Shown one piece after another: positions 8,702-15,698 of a stretch of DNA of 64,000 bases (positions are counted from its first letter, which is position 1; each line of letters opens with the position of its first letter). Both the position numbers and the translations under genes were made by a program. The stretch is taken from contig NZ_LSUQ01000006.1 in NCBI RefSeq assembly GCF_001642725.1, forward strand, positions 1 to 64,000, written 5' to 3'. Below the pieces are notes generated by a model, which ran no database searches, was not told the origin of the DNA, and worked only from the letters and a program-made list of their open reading frames with translations. This stretch comes from Ferroacidibacillus organovorans. GTDB lineage: Bacteria; Bacillota; Bacilli; Alicyclobacillales; SLC66.

Positions 8702-8730
8702 AGTGTAATTCGGTTTCCTAGGACTGTCAA
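8702..8730 (-). promoter_or_regulatory. Sigma-A promoter of the two-MFS operon
   Basis: Reading the minus strand: TTGACA (complement of 8725-8730), 17 bases, TACACT (complement of 8702-8707). The start would be near 8695, giving a leader of about 40 bases. Confidence 0.7.
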
Positions 8731-8827
8731 TGCAAAGATTGGCGTTTTTTGTAATTGTAAGACATGGCGAGAAATCGTGAGATGGAACATGCTATGATCA
8801 CGAGAAGAAGAAAAAGGGGGACGTCTC

Positions 8828-9202
8828 ATGATCCTCACCCAGGATCGCGCGATACTCGCAGTTCTTGCGCTTGGTTTCGTATTTTTTCTGCAGATGAAAC
8901 AGCGTCGCGCATCCGATGCTTACATGGCGCGCATCCGTGATCGTCAGCGCATGCGCGAGGATGCGCTACGGGACCGAGAAAGTGAAGCAAACGCGAGTGA
9001 TGTGGATCTCTTTGAGGTGAGTCCGCAAAGCGGGGAAGTAAAACCAGAAGATCTCGTGTTGCCCGTTCCACCGACGGCTGCAGAAACGGCGGAGCGTCAA
9101 GCAGGGGTATCGGCAGACGTGAAGAAGGCACACCAAGAGGATGAACATCTGGATACGGATCCCGCCGCACAGCATCACCAACCCACACCGCCATCGCCCT
9201 AA
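8828..9202 (+). CDS. Hypothetical single-span membrane protein
   Basis: A 124-residue protein of no recognised family. Residues 8-22 form one hydrophobic segment (AILAVLALGFVFFLQ). It is followed by a basic stretch with Arg/Asp/Glu alternation (MARIRDRQRMREDALRDRE, probable helix), then an acidic, proline-rich, low-complexity tail ending HHQPTPPSP. ATG 8828 has GGGGGACG upstream, and TGCTATGAT (8790-8798) could be an extended -10. Codon use and the ribosome-binding site support a real gene. The next gene is an AI-2E-family permease about 100 bases on. Confidence 0.65.
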   Translation: MILTQDRAILAVLALGFVFFLQMKQRRASDAYMARIRDRQRMREDALRDRESEANASDVDLFEVSPQSGEVKPEDLVLPVPPTAAETAERQAGVSADVKKAHQEDEHLDTDPAAQHHQPTPPSP

Positions 9203-9304
9203 GCGTGAACGCAGATTTCGCGCGCAGCTTGTCTAGAAAGCGCTGATTTCGCATACCCTAGAATCGCCGGCCACGCACAGCGCGGTGATAAGGGGGGATG
9301 GCAC

Positions 9305-10378
9305 ATGACGGAGCGGCGATCCCGCCTGCTGTTTATTGCGGTCATGACGCTGCTCGTGCTTTGCGACATCGCTTTGTTGGGGCATCTGCGCGCATTTTTC
9401 ACTGACATCTGGGCGGTCGCGCGCGCGGTGATTGGCCCGCTTTTGCTCGCGATCATTGCAACATACGTGTTGCGCCCATCCGTCGATCTGCTCGAGCAAC
9501 GCCGCGTTCCGCGCACGATCGCGATTCTCATGCTCTATACGATGATTCTCGTGTTGATCTTGCTGTTACTGGTTAGCACCATTCCGCTTTTACTTCATCA
9601 AATGCAACTTTTCATCACGTATTTGCCAGGCTACGTGACAATGGTTGACAAGACGATCGATCACATGTCAATCGCCACGCGCGTCCTTCCAAATAGCGTC
9701 AGACTTGGTATTGAAAAGGCACTTTCAAGCGCCGAAGGCGGCATTGCAGCTTGGCTATCTGGCACGCTTATCGGTGTGCGGGATTTGATCACAGGGATCG
9801 TGTCTGCGTTTGTCATCCCGTTTCTTGTTTTTTATCTCCTAAAGGATTACAGTCGCTTTCAATTGTTGCTCGTGCGCCTTTTTCCGCGTTCACAGCGTGA
9901 GACGGTCGTGCGCATTTTGCAGGGGGTTGACCACGCGCTCGGAAGGTATGTGCGCGGTCAGTTGCTCGTGATGGCGCTGGTGGGGGTTGCCACACTCATC
10001 GGTCTGATGATCGTGCGCATGCCAAATGCGCTACTGCTCTCGGTGGTGGTGGGGCTCACCAATATCATTCCGTATGTCGGGCCGTTTATCGGCGCCGCGC
10101 CCGGGCTCGTCATGGCCATCGGCATCTCTAAAGGAATGTTTATTAACGTTTTGCTTGTGAATCTGGTTGTGCAGCAGTTGGAAGGAAATTTGCTCTCCCC
10201 GATGATTATGGGAAAAACGATCGAGTTACATCCGCTGCTCATTTTGCTTGGCGTGATGGCGGCAGGCGAGATCGGCGGGATCACGGGACTCATCTTCGCG
10301 GTGCCCATCCTTGCGGTTATCAAGGTGGTCTACACGCAGATCCATCTTCACGTTTCGCGAAATGATGGGGGATCTTGA
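9305..10378 (+). CDS. AI-2E family (PerM/YtvI-like) membrane transporter
   Basis: A 357-residue polytopic protein of the AI-2E/UPF0118 family. Marks are the N-terminal helices, the central amphipathic region, IPFLVFYLLKDYSRF, LLSVVVGLTNIIPYVGPFIGAAPG and the C-terminal GVMAAGEIGGITGLIFAVPILAVIKV. Members include the autoinducer-2 exporter TqsA, Na+/H+ antiporters and the sporulation-linked YtvI; this one cannot be placed further. GGGGGG lies 8 bases before ATG 9305. Its TGA stop overlaps the -35 box of the downstream 5S rRNA gene. Confidence 0.9.
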   Translation: MTERRSRLLFIAVMTLLVLCDIALLGHLRAFFTDIWAVARAVIGPLLLAIIATYVLRPSVDLLEQRRVPRTIAILMLYTMILVLILLLLVSTIPLLLHQMQLFITYLPGYVTMVDKTIDHMSIATRVLPNSVRLGIEKALSSAEGGIAAWLSGTLIGVRDLITGIVSAFVIPFLVFYLLKDYSRFQLLLVRLFPRSQRETVVRILQGVDHALGRYVRGQLLVMALVGVATLIGLMIVRMPNALLLSVVVGLTNIIPYVGPFIGAAPGLVMAIGISKGMFINVLLVNLVVQQLEGNLLSPMIMGKTIELHPLLILLGVMAAGEIGGITGLIFAVPILAVIKVVYTQIHLHVSRNDGGS

Positions 10379-10403
10379 CCTTTTCTTACAAATCGTGTAT
10401 GCT
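10375..10403 (+). promoter_or_regulatory. Promoter of the solitary 5S rRNA gene
   Basis: TTGACC (10375-10380), 17 bases, TATGCT (10398-10403). The -35 box shares bases with the stop codon of the preceding gene. The predicted start falls at about 10410, the 5' end of the 5S sequence. Confidence 0.8.
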
Positions 10404-10410
10404 TACTCTT

Positions 10411-10528
10411 GCCTGGTGATGATGGCGGAGGGGACACACTCGTTCCCATCCCGAACACGGCAGTTAAGCCCTCCAGCGCCGATGGTACTTGGACCGCAGG
10501 GTCCTGGGAGAGTAGGACGTTGCCAGAC
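10411..10528 (+). rRNA. rrf: 5S ribosomal RNA (solitary copy)
   Basis: About 118 bases with the conserved 5S core: CGTTCCCATCCCGAACACGG, CAGTTAAGCCCTCCAGCGCCGATGGTA and GAGAGTAGGACG. The ends form helix I (CTGG 10413-10416 with CCAG 10523-10526, extended by outer pairs around one C-A mismatch). It has its own promoter and a terminator 7 bases downstream. No 16S or 23S sequence flanks it; the upstream neighbour is a permease gene. Ends are accurate to a few bases. Confidence 0.96.
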
Positions 10529-10534
10529 AAACGA

Positions 10535-10561
10535 GCGACACCTCACGGTGTCGCTTTTTTT
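10535..10561 (+). terminator. Intrinsic terminator of the 5S rRNA gene
   Basis: GCGACACC (10535-10542) and GGTGTCGC (10547-10554) form a perfect 8-base stem with a 4-base loop, followed by seven T. Confidence 0.95.
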
Positions 10562-10572
10562 CTTCAAATGGT

Positions 10573-10614
10573 AGCAAAAAAGCACCTGACTTCGATATCA
10601 GGTGCTTTTTTGCT
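10573..10614. terminator. Terminator-like hairpin downstream of the glycosyltransferase
   Basis: A perfect 17-base stem (10573-10589 with 10598-10614) whose ends carry A6/T6 tracts, so it can work on either strand. It closes the minus-strand glycosyltransferase gene and backs up the 5S terminator. Confidence 0.88.
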
Positions 10615-10622
10615 AATGCATG

Positions 10623-12017
10623 TTATTTTTCTGCTTTGACGAGATACTGATAGACATTGAATTGCGTTGGCTCAGTATGAATTGAAAGCTTCATAAGGCT
10701 TGCAATCCAAATTTGGTCATTTTCCGAAATTGGCATTTGTGTAGAACTGTATAACCGGTTTATGAATCCACAGTTAACAAACATGCGTTCAATTTCATAG
10801 AGTGTGAAAAAACGGATGTGTGTTCGGTCTAATAACCCTGCATCTGTGTAGGTGAATTGTCCGTTGATGAGACTGCGTAGTGCACTAACATGCATCAAGT
10901 TGGGTATACTTGAGAGTACATATCCCCCCACTTTTAGATAATTCCTCAGATTAGCAAGCACTTTCCAAGGATCATATAAATGTTCAAGTACATCAGCCAA
11001 GATGATATAGTCAAAAAAATCCTGAGGGTATGAGAGGGGTTCTTCTGCGTTCATCGCCTGAACCTTCGCGAATGTTTCGGCAATAGCGGAAGAATGGGGA
11101 TTTAACTCAATTCCGTATAGTTCGGCTTGTGGAAACCTATTTTTAATTTCTAATAGGGTTGCACCGCATGCACAGCCAATTTCAAGGACGCGAAGCGGGG
11201 CGCTCGAATCATGTTGGTCGAGCAATTGCAGAAGTTCATAACGTATAAATGAAGAATACGTTGTGTTAAATCCCCATTTTTTTTCGAATTTTGCCTGGTT
11301 CGTGGTAAGTAGTTGGTGATAAAGAGATTGTTCTTTTCCGAAGGATACAGAGCCTGTGTGATGAATAAATACATCTCGACATAGTTTGAGGCGATACCCC
11401 ATTTGAACCATGCGGTAGGATAGATCATCATCTTCAAAATTTCCGGGAGAAAACTGTTCGTCGAGTAGGCCAATTGTATCGATCACCGAACGTTTGATAA
11501 GTATACAAAATCCTACAAGTTTTAAACGGTATTCTGATCTGCCATATGCATCACTCATGATATCCTTTGCGAATTGTTGCATTTCATCGAGCGATGAATA
11601 GGAAACTGGGATTGCTTGATAGTAACTGCAGTTATTTGTGATTGGACCAACGGCACCAGTGAATTCATCTTCATATAAGACCTCTGTCATGCGTTTTAAC
11701 CATTTTGAAGTAACGACTGTATCATTATTTAAGAGAAGAATATTATTTCGCGTCGCAAGCTGTATGCCTTGATTGCATCCTGCTGGAAATCCAACATTTA
11801 TTAGATTCTCCTGAACGATCAGATCCGGCTGGGCGTGTAGCCATTCGCGCGTTCCGTCAGTCGATGCGTTGTCAATGACGATGATCTCATAGTCGACATC
11901 TGACGTGTAGTCGCGAATACTTTGAATGCATAACTGCGTGTGCACGAGTTGGTTGTGAGTCAGAATTACAATGCTTGTAGAGTATAGACTCGCATCAGTC
12001 TGTAGCGTGTATTCCAT
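10623..12017 (-). CDS. Family 2 glycosyltransferase fused to a SAM methyltransferase
   Basis: A 464-residue two-domain protein. Residues 14-255 form a GT-A glycosyltransferase: TSIVILTHNQ, VIDNASTDGT, the metal-binding LNNDT (96-100) and NFEDDDLSYRM (193-203). Residues 275-460 form a class I SAM methyltransferase with motif I LEIGCACGA (278-286), an acidic GIELN loop and DVLEHLYDPW. Such fusions build and methylate glycans on flagella, S-layers or other surface polymers. ATG 12017 is set by AGGAGG. It starts 46 bases after the tetR stop on the same strand, so it may be co-transcribed. It is visibly more AT-rich, with more A/T-ending codons, than its neighbours, which suggests acquisition by transfer. 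Confidence 0.88.
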   Translation of the reverse strand: MEYTLQTDASLYSTSIVILTHNQLVHTQLCIQSIRDYTSDVDYEIIVIDNASTDGTREWLHAQPDLIVQENLINVGFPAGCNQGIQLATRNNILLLNNDTVVTSKWLKRMTEVLYEDEFTGAVGPITNNCSYYQAIPVSYSSLDEMQQFAKDIMSDAYGRSEYRLKLVGFCILIKRSVIDTIGLLDEQFSPGNFEDDDLSYRMVQMGYRLKLCRDVFIHHTGSVSFGKEQSLYHQLLTTNQAKFEKKWGFNTTYSSFIRYELLQLLDQHDSSAPLRVLEIGCACGATLLEIKNRFPQAELYGIELNPHSSAIAETFAKVQAMNAEEPLSYPQDFFDYIILADVLEHLYDPWKVLANLRNYLKVGGYVLSSIPNLMHVSALRSLINGQFTYTDAGLLDRTHIRFFTLYEIERMFVNCGFINRLYSSTQMPISENDQIWIASLMKLSIHTEPTQFNVYQYLVKAEK

Positions 12018-12063
12018 GAAAAATGCCTCCTGAGTTGAACGGTATCGATGATGCGACCCGCGG

Positions 12064-12636
12064 TCAGCGATTGAGAATTCCGCGCAGGTGCAGGTCGCAA
12101 AAGTAGCGTGCTATCTCCTGCGGTGACTTTTTTCCATCCGCTTTATACCAGCGATAGACCCAGTTGCAAGATCCGAGAATGGAGAGGGCAGTCAAGCGTG
12201 GATCCTCGCCTCGAAATTCTCGTGTGGCGACCCCTTCTCGGATAATTTGTACCCATAGGTTCAGATAGCGATCGTTTGCATCTTTGATGAGTTGATGCTG
12301 GTCATCGCTTAAGAAAAAGGCCTCGCGAAGTAAGACGGTGGTCATCTCAAGGTGGCCGATGACGATATCAAAATGGTGTAGGATTGCCCGCTCAAGTTTC
12401 TCCTGTGCGGAGGATGCTTGTTCGCACACGGCTTCGAGATCGCGGCAAAATCCATTGATGGATTTTGTGGCGATCTCCAGCAACAACTCTTCTTTGCTGT
12501 TGATATAATGGTACAAACTGCCTTTTTGTAGGCCTACTTCATCGGCAATATCTTGAACAGAGGTGGCGTGATACCCTTTTCGGTTGAAAAGGGTGATGGC
12601 AGCTTGCGCGATTTCGTCATACTTGTTTGTGGCCAA
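12064..12636 (-). CDS. TetR/AcrR family transcriptional regulator
   Basis: A 190-residue regulator. The N-terminal helix-turn-helix (about 8-53) reads AAITLFNRKGYHATSVQDIADEVGLQKGSLYHYINSKEEL in pieces typical of TetR. The C-terminal ligand domain resembles the FadR/KstR2-like acyl-CoA-responsive branch, but that is only a resemblance. The start is TTG 12636, about 8 bases after AGAAGG. The promoter lies inside a tandem repeat that may be its operator. It is followed by the glycosyltransferase fusion gene and diverges from a HAD phosphatase gene. Confidence 0.9.
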   Translation of the reverse strand: MATNKYDEIAQAAITLFNRKGYHATSVQDIADEVGLQKGSLYHYINSKEELLLEIATKSINGFCRDLEAVCEQASSAQEKLERAILHHFDIVIGHLEMTTVLLREAFFLSDDQHQLIKDANDRYLNLWVQIIREGVATREFRGEDPRLTALSILGSCNWVYRWYKADGKKSPQEIARYFCDLHLRGILNR

Positions 12637-12667
12637 AAGGGTACCTTCTCACACATTCATTTTCCTC

Positions 12668-12697
12668 AGTCTACCAACATGCGTGTGAAGGCGTCAA
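12668..12697 (-). promoter_or_regulatory. Promoter of the tetR gene
   Basis: Minus strand: TTGACG (complement of 12692-12697), 18 bases ending TGG, then TAGACT (complement of 12668-12673). The -35 box lies within the first unit of a 16-base tandem repeat. Confidence 0.6.
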
Positions 12698-12722
12698 TTG
12701 AGTGATGCGTCAATTGGGTGAT
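12691..12722. repeat. Two 16-base tandem repeats over the tetR promoter
   Basis: GCGTCAATTGAGTGAT (12691-12706) is followed directly by GCGTCAATTGGGTGAT (12707-12722), differing at one base. Each unit holds the palindrome CAATTG. They lie in the gap between divergent tetR and HAD genes and cover the tetR -35 box. A role as operator for the TetR protein is inferred. Confidence 0.7.
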
Positions 12723-12781
12723 GGTGTCATGAAAGGCGGTTCGTTTTAAGAGGTTGAATCTAGTTCATGGAGGAATGGTGG

Positions 12782-13474
12782 ATGCAGAGAGAAGGCAATC
12801 TTTACATCTTTGATATGGATGGAACGCTGTTTCGGACGGAGGGGCTCGCCGTAAAAGCGTTTCGGGAAACCTTTGTCCGTCTTGAGGCGCGTGGAGTGAA
12901 ATGTCCAATGGACGTGACGGATGGGGAGATTGTAGGAACATTCGGCCGCGTTCATGAAGAGATTTGGGAAGTGTTATACAGTCGACGTTTGACAAAGGAC
13001 GAGTTGGAAGTGGCAGACGCGATTCTTCTTGAAGAAGAACTCGCTTTGTTAAAAAGAGGATACGGGAAACTTTATGATTGTGTTGAAAGCACCTTGGAAA
13101 CACTGACAAAGGAAGGGGCGATTTGTGCCGTGGCAAGCAACGGTCAGCAGCGCTACATCGAGGGAATAGCAGATCACTTCGGTATCTCTCGCTATTTCAA
13201 AGGTGGACTTTTGAGCGCGGGCGGCATGCGTGTCGCACAAAAAGCGGATCTTGTTGGCGCGCTGTTAAAAGAAAATCCCCATAAACACGCGATGATGGTC
13301 GGTGATCGCTCATCGGATATCGCGGCTGGCATGGCGCACGGAATCCATACGGTTGCGTGTCAATACGGGTTTGGATCGCTTGAAGAATGGCGCATGGCTG
13401 ATGATCAAGTTCATCGTTTCGACGAAATTTTAAATTTGACACCACGTGCACGTCGTACTATGATTAAGCCATAA
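12782..13474 (+). CDS. HAD superfamily phosphatase (phosphoglycolate phosphatase-like)
   Basis: About 230 residues, a HAD hydrolase with a helical C1-type cap. Motif I is FDMDGTLF (nucleophile Asp11, acid/base Asp13), motif II is VASNG, motif III is a downstream lysine (AQKADLV) and motif IV is MVGDRSSDIAAG. The layout is that of phosphoglycolate phosphatase/beta-phosphoglucomutase-like enzymes; the substrate is not predictable. ATG 12782 is preferred because GGAGGAA lies 6 bases upstream; an in-frame ATG at 12767 would overlap that site. The ctsR promoter is embedded in its 3' end. Confidence 0.88.
   Translation: MQREGNLYIFDMDGTLFRTEGLAVKAFRETFVRLEARGVKCPMDVTDGEIVGTFGRVHEEIWEVLYSRRLTKDELEVADAILLEEELALLKRGYGKLYDCVESTLETLTKEGAICAVASNGQQRYIEGIADHFGISRYFKGGLLSAGGMRVAQKADLVGALLKENPHKHAMMVGDRSSDIAAGMAHGIHTVACQYGFGSLEEWRMADDQVHRFDEILNLTPRARRTMIKP
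13436..13464 (+). promoter_or_regulatory. Sigma-A promoter of the ctsR operon
   Basis: TTGACA (13436-13441), 17 bases, TATGAT (13459-13464), nearly consensus. It lies inside the last codons of the HAD gene, just upstream of a CtsR operator. Confidence 0.88.
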
Positions 13475-13497
13475 GGTCAAAGATAGTCAAAGTCAAA
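13475..13497 (+). promoter_or_regulatory. CtsR operator
   Basis: GGTCAAA-GATA-GTCAAA-GTCAAA closely matches the CtsR heptad direct repeat (GGTCAAA spaced by three, with a third copy in tandem). It begins about 10 bases after the -10 box, over the transcription start, so bound CtsR would block RNA polymerase. Heat or stress relief through McsB/ClpC would induce the operon. Confidence 0.92.
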
Positions 13498-13529
13498 TTG
13501 CTGATTTTCAAGAGGGAGGGATGGGATGG

Positions 13530-14006
13530 GTGAAAAGTACGGCTGATCAGATCGAAGCCTATCTCTTCAAGAGGATTGAAGACAGTGAGAATGGCATGAT
13601 CGATCTACAACGAAACGAATTGGCGCAACTCTTTTCTTGTGTTCCTTCACAAATCAATTATGTGATCGCCACTCGCTTTACACTTGAGCGGGGTTATGTG
13701 ATCGAGTCAAAGCGTGGCGGTGGAGGATATATACGGATTCGCCGAGTTACCGACGAAGCGCACTCGGAACTGGATCCAATCATGCGCGCCATCGGTTCTC
13801 AGATTAGCCAGCGCGAAGCAGAAGGCATTGTCTGGCGCATGGAGTCAGACGGGATCTTGACGGCGCGCGAGGCAAAAATGATGCGTGCGGTGCTTTCGAG
13901 GGACGTGATTCACATGCCACTGCCGGCACGCGATGAGTTACGGGCACGTCTCTTTGTGGCGATGCTGGTCGCTGTTTTAACGCATGATGGAGAAGAAATG
14001 GAATAG
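13530..14006 (+). CDS. ctsR: Heat-shock repressor CtsR
   Basis: A 158-residue class III heat-shock repressor with an N-terminal winged helix (TADQIEAYLFKRIE to the RGGGGYIRIRR wing, about 5-75) and a C-terminal dimerisation domain. The glycine-rich wing arginines are those recognised by McsB in related species. GTG 13530 is preferred because the GGGAGGG site is 10 bases upstream, while ATG 13521 is only about one base from it. It is the first gene of ctsR-mcsA-mcsB-clpC and is autoregulated through the operator at 13475-13497. Confidence 0.95.
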   Translation: MKSTADQIEAYLFKRIEDSENGMIDLQRNELAQLFSCVPSQINYVIATRFTLERGYVIESKRGGGGYIRIRRVTDEAHSELDPIMRAIGSQISQREAEGIVWRMESDGILTAREAKMMRAVLSRDVIHMPLPARDELRARLFVAMLVAVLTHDGEEME

Positions 14007-14060
14007 TACATCGAGCCACACGTGAGTTGCTCGATTGGGTTATGTCAGGAGGTGATCGCT

Positions 14061-14573
14061 GTGATGTGCGAGCAGTGTGGAAATCGCACGGCGACCGTTC
14101 ACTTTACCGAGATTGTGCAGGGCGAGAAAAATGAATTCCATCTTTGTGAGACCTGCGCGAAAGAAAAGGGATACGCCGCGTATCAATTTATGACAGGCGC
14201 GTTCTCTGTCAATCAGTTGCTGTCGGGACTGATGAACCTTGATCCTGCTGTGAAGCAGCGGGCCGGGTCATCACAGACGCGTTGTGAATCGTGTGGTCTT
14301 ACGTTTTCGCAGTTCTCTCAGATTGGACGATTCGGGTGCGCGCATTGTTACGAGGCGTTCGCGCCGGGTCTCAATCCGATGCTCAAAAAAATTCAGAGCT
14401 CCAATCAACACGTGGGGAAGGTACCAAAGCGACAAGGGGGCACGATCGCCTATCGCCGCGAACTGACCCGTCTTCGACAGGAACTTCAGACGCGCATCCA
14501 GCAAGAGCAGTTTGAAGAGGCGGCGCGATTGCGCGATCAGATTCGCGAACTTGAGACGCGTGTGATGGAGTAA
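14061..14573 (+). CDS. mcsA: McsA, activator of the McsB arginine kinase
   Basis: A 170-residue protein with two pairs of CxxC zinc motifs (CEQC and CETC near the N-terminus, CESC and CAHC in the middle) and a C-terminal UVR coiled motif (RLRQELQTRIQQEQFEEAARLRDQIREL region). McsA stimulates McsB and tunes CtsR release. GTG 14061 is chosen: it follows AGGAGGTGATC and makes the protein start VMCEQC, aligning with MICQEC in B. subtilis. ATG 14064 is the alternative. Confidence 0.95.
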   Translation: MMCEQCGNRTATVHFTEIVQGEKNEFHLCETCAKEKGYAAYQFMTGAFSVNQLLSGLMNLDPAVKQRAGSSQTRCESCGLTFSQFSQIGRFGCAHCYEAFAPGLNPMLKKIQSSNQHVGKVPKRQGGTIAYRRELTRLRQELQTRIQQEQFEEAARLRDQIRELETRVME

Positions 14574-14607
14574 GCAGAAATTTCGACAGGATGAAGAAGG
14601 TGATCGG

Positions 14608-15684
14608 ATGTCTCTTGAAGACTACCTTGCGCAAAACTCCGCAACGTGGCTAAAGGATGATGGCCCCGAATCAGACATTGTCATCAGTAGCCGCGTGCGT
14701 ATCGCACGAAACCTGCGTGGACGCATCTTTCCGATGCTGGCAACGGATCAAGACAAGCAGGAGATTCTGGAGGCGGCGGCTCGCGCGGCAAAACACAGTG
14801 CGCTTTCTAAGCTCGGACCTTTTGAGCTGTTTGCGATGCGTGATCTGTCAGAGGTTGACCAGCAAGTTCTCATTGAAAAACATCTGATCAGTCCGGGCTT
14901 GATCGAATCATCGGGTGGCGCTGTTCTTTTACGGCCTGATGAGGAAGTGAGCATCATGGTCAATGAAGAAGACCATCTGCGGATTCAGTGCCTGTTGCCT
15001 GGGTATCAACTTGAGACGACGTACCGTCTGGCCGATCAGTTGGATGATGGACTAGAAGAAATGATCGACTATGCGTTTGATGAAGAGAAAGGTTATTTGA
15101 CGGCATGTCCGACAAACGTCGGAACGGGGATGCGGGCGTCCATCATGATGCACCTGCCTGTTCTCGTGTTGACGGGGCACATCAACCGCATCCTGACCGC
15201 CGTGACGCATGTGGGACTGGCTGTTCGCGGAATCTATGGTGAGGGCAGCGATGCACTCGGGAACCTATTTCAAATCTCCAATCAGATCACGCTTGGTCAA
15301 ACCGAACAGGAGATTATCGGGAACCTGCATGGAGTCGCGCGACAGTTGATCAATCACGAGCGAACTGCGCGTCAGCATCTTTTGCAAACGAATCGCGTGT
15401 TGCTTGAAGACCGCGTATGTCGCTCGTTTGGCATTCTTGCGTATGCGCGTCAGATTGATTCCAAAGAGGCGCTCTCTCGGCTCTCTGATGTGCGTCTGGG
15501 CATTGATCTTGGCATCATTCGCGGCGTTTCCGCAGGGATTCTAAAAGAGTTGATGGTAGCGACGCAACCGGGTTCTCTACAGAAAGCGGCGGGCCAGACG
15601 ATGACTCCAGAGGAGCGGGATGTTCGCCGTGCCGCACTGATTCGCGATCGGCTGCGCGCCGATCCATCGAGCTCACTGCAATAA
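14608..15684 (+). CDS. mcsB: Protein arginine kinase McsB
   Basis: A 358-residue ATP:guanido phosphotransferase-fold kinase that phosphorylates protein arginines and marks substrates for ClpCP. Visible are the ATP-binding [12 protein letters not shown], the NEEDHLRIQ motif and the catalytic cysteine in [14 protein letters not shown] (Cys167). The C-terminal RDRLRA matches the RDxxRA allosteric phosphoarginine pocket. AAGGTGATC precedes ATG 14608. All key residues are present, so it should be active. Confidence 0.97.
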   Translation: MSLEDYLAQNSATWLKDDGPESDIVISSRVRIARNLRGRIFPMLATDQDKQEILEAAARAAKHSALSKLGPFELFAMRDLSEVDQQVLIEKHLISPGLIESSGGAVLLRPDEEVSIMVNEEDHLRIQCLLPGYQLETTYRLADQLDDGLEEMIDYAFDEEKGYLTACPTNVGTGMRASIMMHLPVLVLTGHINRILTAVTHVGLAVRGIYGEGSDALGNLFQISNQITLGQTEQEIIGNLHGVARQLINHERTARQHLLQTNRVLLEDRVCRSFGILAYARQIDSKEALSRLSDVRLGIDLGIIRGVSAGILKELMVATQPGSLQKAAGQTMTPEERDVRRAALIRDRLRADPSSSLQ

Positions 15685-15698
15685 CGGAGGGGATGAAG

